From Yponomeuta sedellus (Eukaryota; Arthropoda; Insecta; Lepidoptera; Yponomeutidae), in NCBI GenBank assembly GCA_934045075.1, contig OW203751.1, positions 6,459,822 through 6,523,821 on the forward strand: a stretch of 64,000 nt of DNA, in the 5' to 3' direction. The notes beneath the pieces were generated by a model. The model made no database searches. It was not told where the DNA came from and saw only the letters and a program-made list of their open reading frames with translations. Shown piece by piece: positions 62,748 through 64,000 of the stretch. Position 1 is the stretch's first letter. Each line of letters opens with the position of its first letter. The position numbers were made by a program, and so were the translations under genes.

Positions 62748-63113
62748 CGTTATCAACCCTGTATGTCCCCACTGCTGGGGCACGGGTTTCTTCCTGCATC
62801 GCAGGAAGGTTAGGCCATACTCCACCACGGGGGCCAAGTCCGGGTTGGTGGAGGATTGTATCACAGTGGCGGGCCTTACTGTCAGAAGTTATCAAGCCGC
62901 CCATAAGGCCTCTGACATGGCTTAACGACTGCCATTATATGACAGCCGGCACCAACGGCTTGACGTGCCTTGCGAAGCACGGAAGCGCTCGGAAAAATGC
63001 CACTAGCGGTAGTCACGGGACGCTCACCCATCCTGTACCTGATCGCGCCTGTTGTTGCTTAACCAAGTGATTGATTCCAATCACTCGGTTCGCCTAGGCC
63101 ACGAGCGCTTCGA
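62748..63113 (-). mobile_element. F-SINE A, full length, facing the previous copy
   Basis: CAACCCTGTATGTCCCCACT at the left (3' end) to TTCGCCTAGGCCACGAGCGC at the right (5' end). With 62378-62737 it forms a tail-to-tail pair of the two subfamilies. Confidence 0.9.
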
Positions 63114-63377
63114 TGAATTTTTTATACATTCATAACATGTAAGTTAAATTAGAGATTTTTTTCAAAATTGCCTCTGTTTGACCTTTAGTAAAATTAGTGT
63201 TAGAGAATACCTAACGCGCTTTAAGATTTAAGGCGCGTTAAGGCGCTTTGGGGTGCTAACTAGTGCCTAGTAACTAGTTTGAATATAATCAAAACTTATT
63301 CTTATTATATAATACGTTTTTTTTTAAAAAAAATTAACATCATACATCTTAACCACTGTGACAATTAATAATTGAAC
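63114..63377. other. No gene seen
   Basis: 63200-63250 repeats GCGCGTTAAGGCGC-like words. The right end (TTAACCACTGTGACAA) matches 1170-1190. Confidence 0.5.
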
Positions 63378-63716
63378 CGCTCGTAGCCCCGGCTGCTTGA
63401 GTGATCTTAAGCGATTACGAAGGTTAAGCAACACAGGGCGCGTTCAGTGCATGGATGGGTAAACCGTCTATGACTAACGCTAGGGGCATTTTTCCCAGCG
63501 GTTCCGTGCTGCGCAAGGCACGTTAAGCAGTTGGTGCCGGCTGTTGAGCCAACTCAGAGGCCTTAGGGCGGCTTGAAAACTTCTGACAGTAAGACCAGCC
63601 AATAGTCTTGCAAGCCTCCACCAATCCGGACTTGGCCCCCGTGGTGGAGTACGGCCTATATCTTCCTCAGGGAAGAGACCCGTGCCCCTCGGTGGGGACA
63701 CAGTGGGCTGATGATG
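63378..63716 (+). mobile_element. F-SINE B, full length
   Basis: CGCTCGTAGCCCCGGCTGCT, AGGTTAAGCAACACAGGGCG, GTGCATGGATGGGTAAACCG, a shortened middle, then GTGGGGACACAGTGGGCTG and TGATGATGA. Confidence 0.9.
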
Positions 63717-64000
63717 AACTATGACAACAATTTTTAGAACCTACAGAACCTAGGATCAACAACTTTAGGACTTTAATCGATTTCCGACAAGAAAAGTATG
63801 ATGTTTATTCCATGATTTTTATGATTTGTTATTGGTGGAGCTAGTCAGTATAAATACAGTCTATTTTTTTTTGGGCGGTAGGTGTGAAAACATAAACATC
63901 GAAAATTTTTGCTCTCTAATTTATTTTAACTTACTGTAGTAAAAGTGTAACTGTACATAAACTTATATGTTATAACTACTCACAGTGAGCAAGCACCTGC
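63717..64000. other. No gene seen
   Basis: 63717-63770 (TTTTTAGAACCTACAGAACC, TAGGATCAAC) resembles 1200-1250. The rest is unrecognised. Confidence 0.5.

Overview
The window looks like gene-poor DNA from a moth or butterfly (Lepidoptera). That call is an inference. It rests on the repeat families I recognise from memory as lepidopteran (several tRNA-like SINEs, an RTE-type LINE with a TGATGA tail, GGGTTCCGTA elements, Helitron-like elements ending GCGGGC..AGCTAGT) and on an insect-style scavenger-receptor gene. No search was run. There is no bacterial gene, no rRNA operon, and no tRNA gene that I would call functional.

The only host gene I can support is a plus-strand CD36 / scavenger receptor class B gene. 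Its first coding exon is at 40550-40798 (ATG at 40558, donor after 40798). The next exon I can find is at 61016-61126. The 20.2-kb intron between them is filled with transposons, and the rest of the gene lies beyond the right edge. The first 40 kb of the window is upstream of this gene and is almost entirely mobile DNA.

Layout. 1-8.5 kb: an apparently exact 1908-bp duplication (1-1908 and 6577-8484) flanking 5S-derived SINEs, a snapback element and MITEs, one of which carries a MADF-domain exon. 8.5-10.6 kb: LINE tails and a 5'-truncated GC-rich LINE with poly(A) and a target duplication. 10.6-13.5 kb: a compound array of a tRNA-like SINE, including exact 308-bp tandem units. 13.6-17.3 kb: a second MADF-type MITE, SINEs and an RTE LINE fragment. 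17.4-18.8 kb: a 40-bp satellite. 19-26 kb: foldback SINEs, an element with six CCACGCAAATCA motifs, LINE ends and a pentanucleotide array. 26-31.8 kb: LINE tails, 5S SINEs, a foldback array and the best MADF-type MITE. 32-40 kb: SINEs, a 289-bp tandem duplication, a (TATAAAG)n array and MITEs. 40.5-41.9 kb: first coding exon followed by four consecutive Helitron-like elements. 42-61 kb: intron with a Jockey/CR1-like LINE, a deleted mariner, compound SINEs, tandem Helitron ends and a hAT element nested in a MITE. 61-64 kb: second exon and further 5S-derived SINEs.

The strongest structural theme is one tRNA-like SINE family (called T-SINE here). Most of its insertions start with an inverted copy of the same internal site (AAAAACCTATTTAGAGG), end in the same tail, and are bounded by 9-15-bp target duplications. 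Another insertion is a head-to-tail concatemer, and one has captured neighbouring DNA. Family labels used below are mine: T-SINE (308-bp tRNA-like unit), F-SINE A/B (5S rRNA-derived), G-SINE (head GAGCGGTGGTAGC), C-SINE (head GGCCTCGGTGGCGCAG), L-tail 1 and L-tail 2 (LINE 3' ends).
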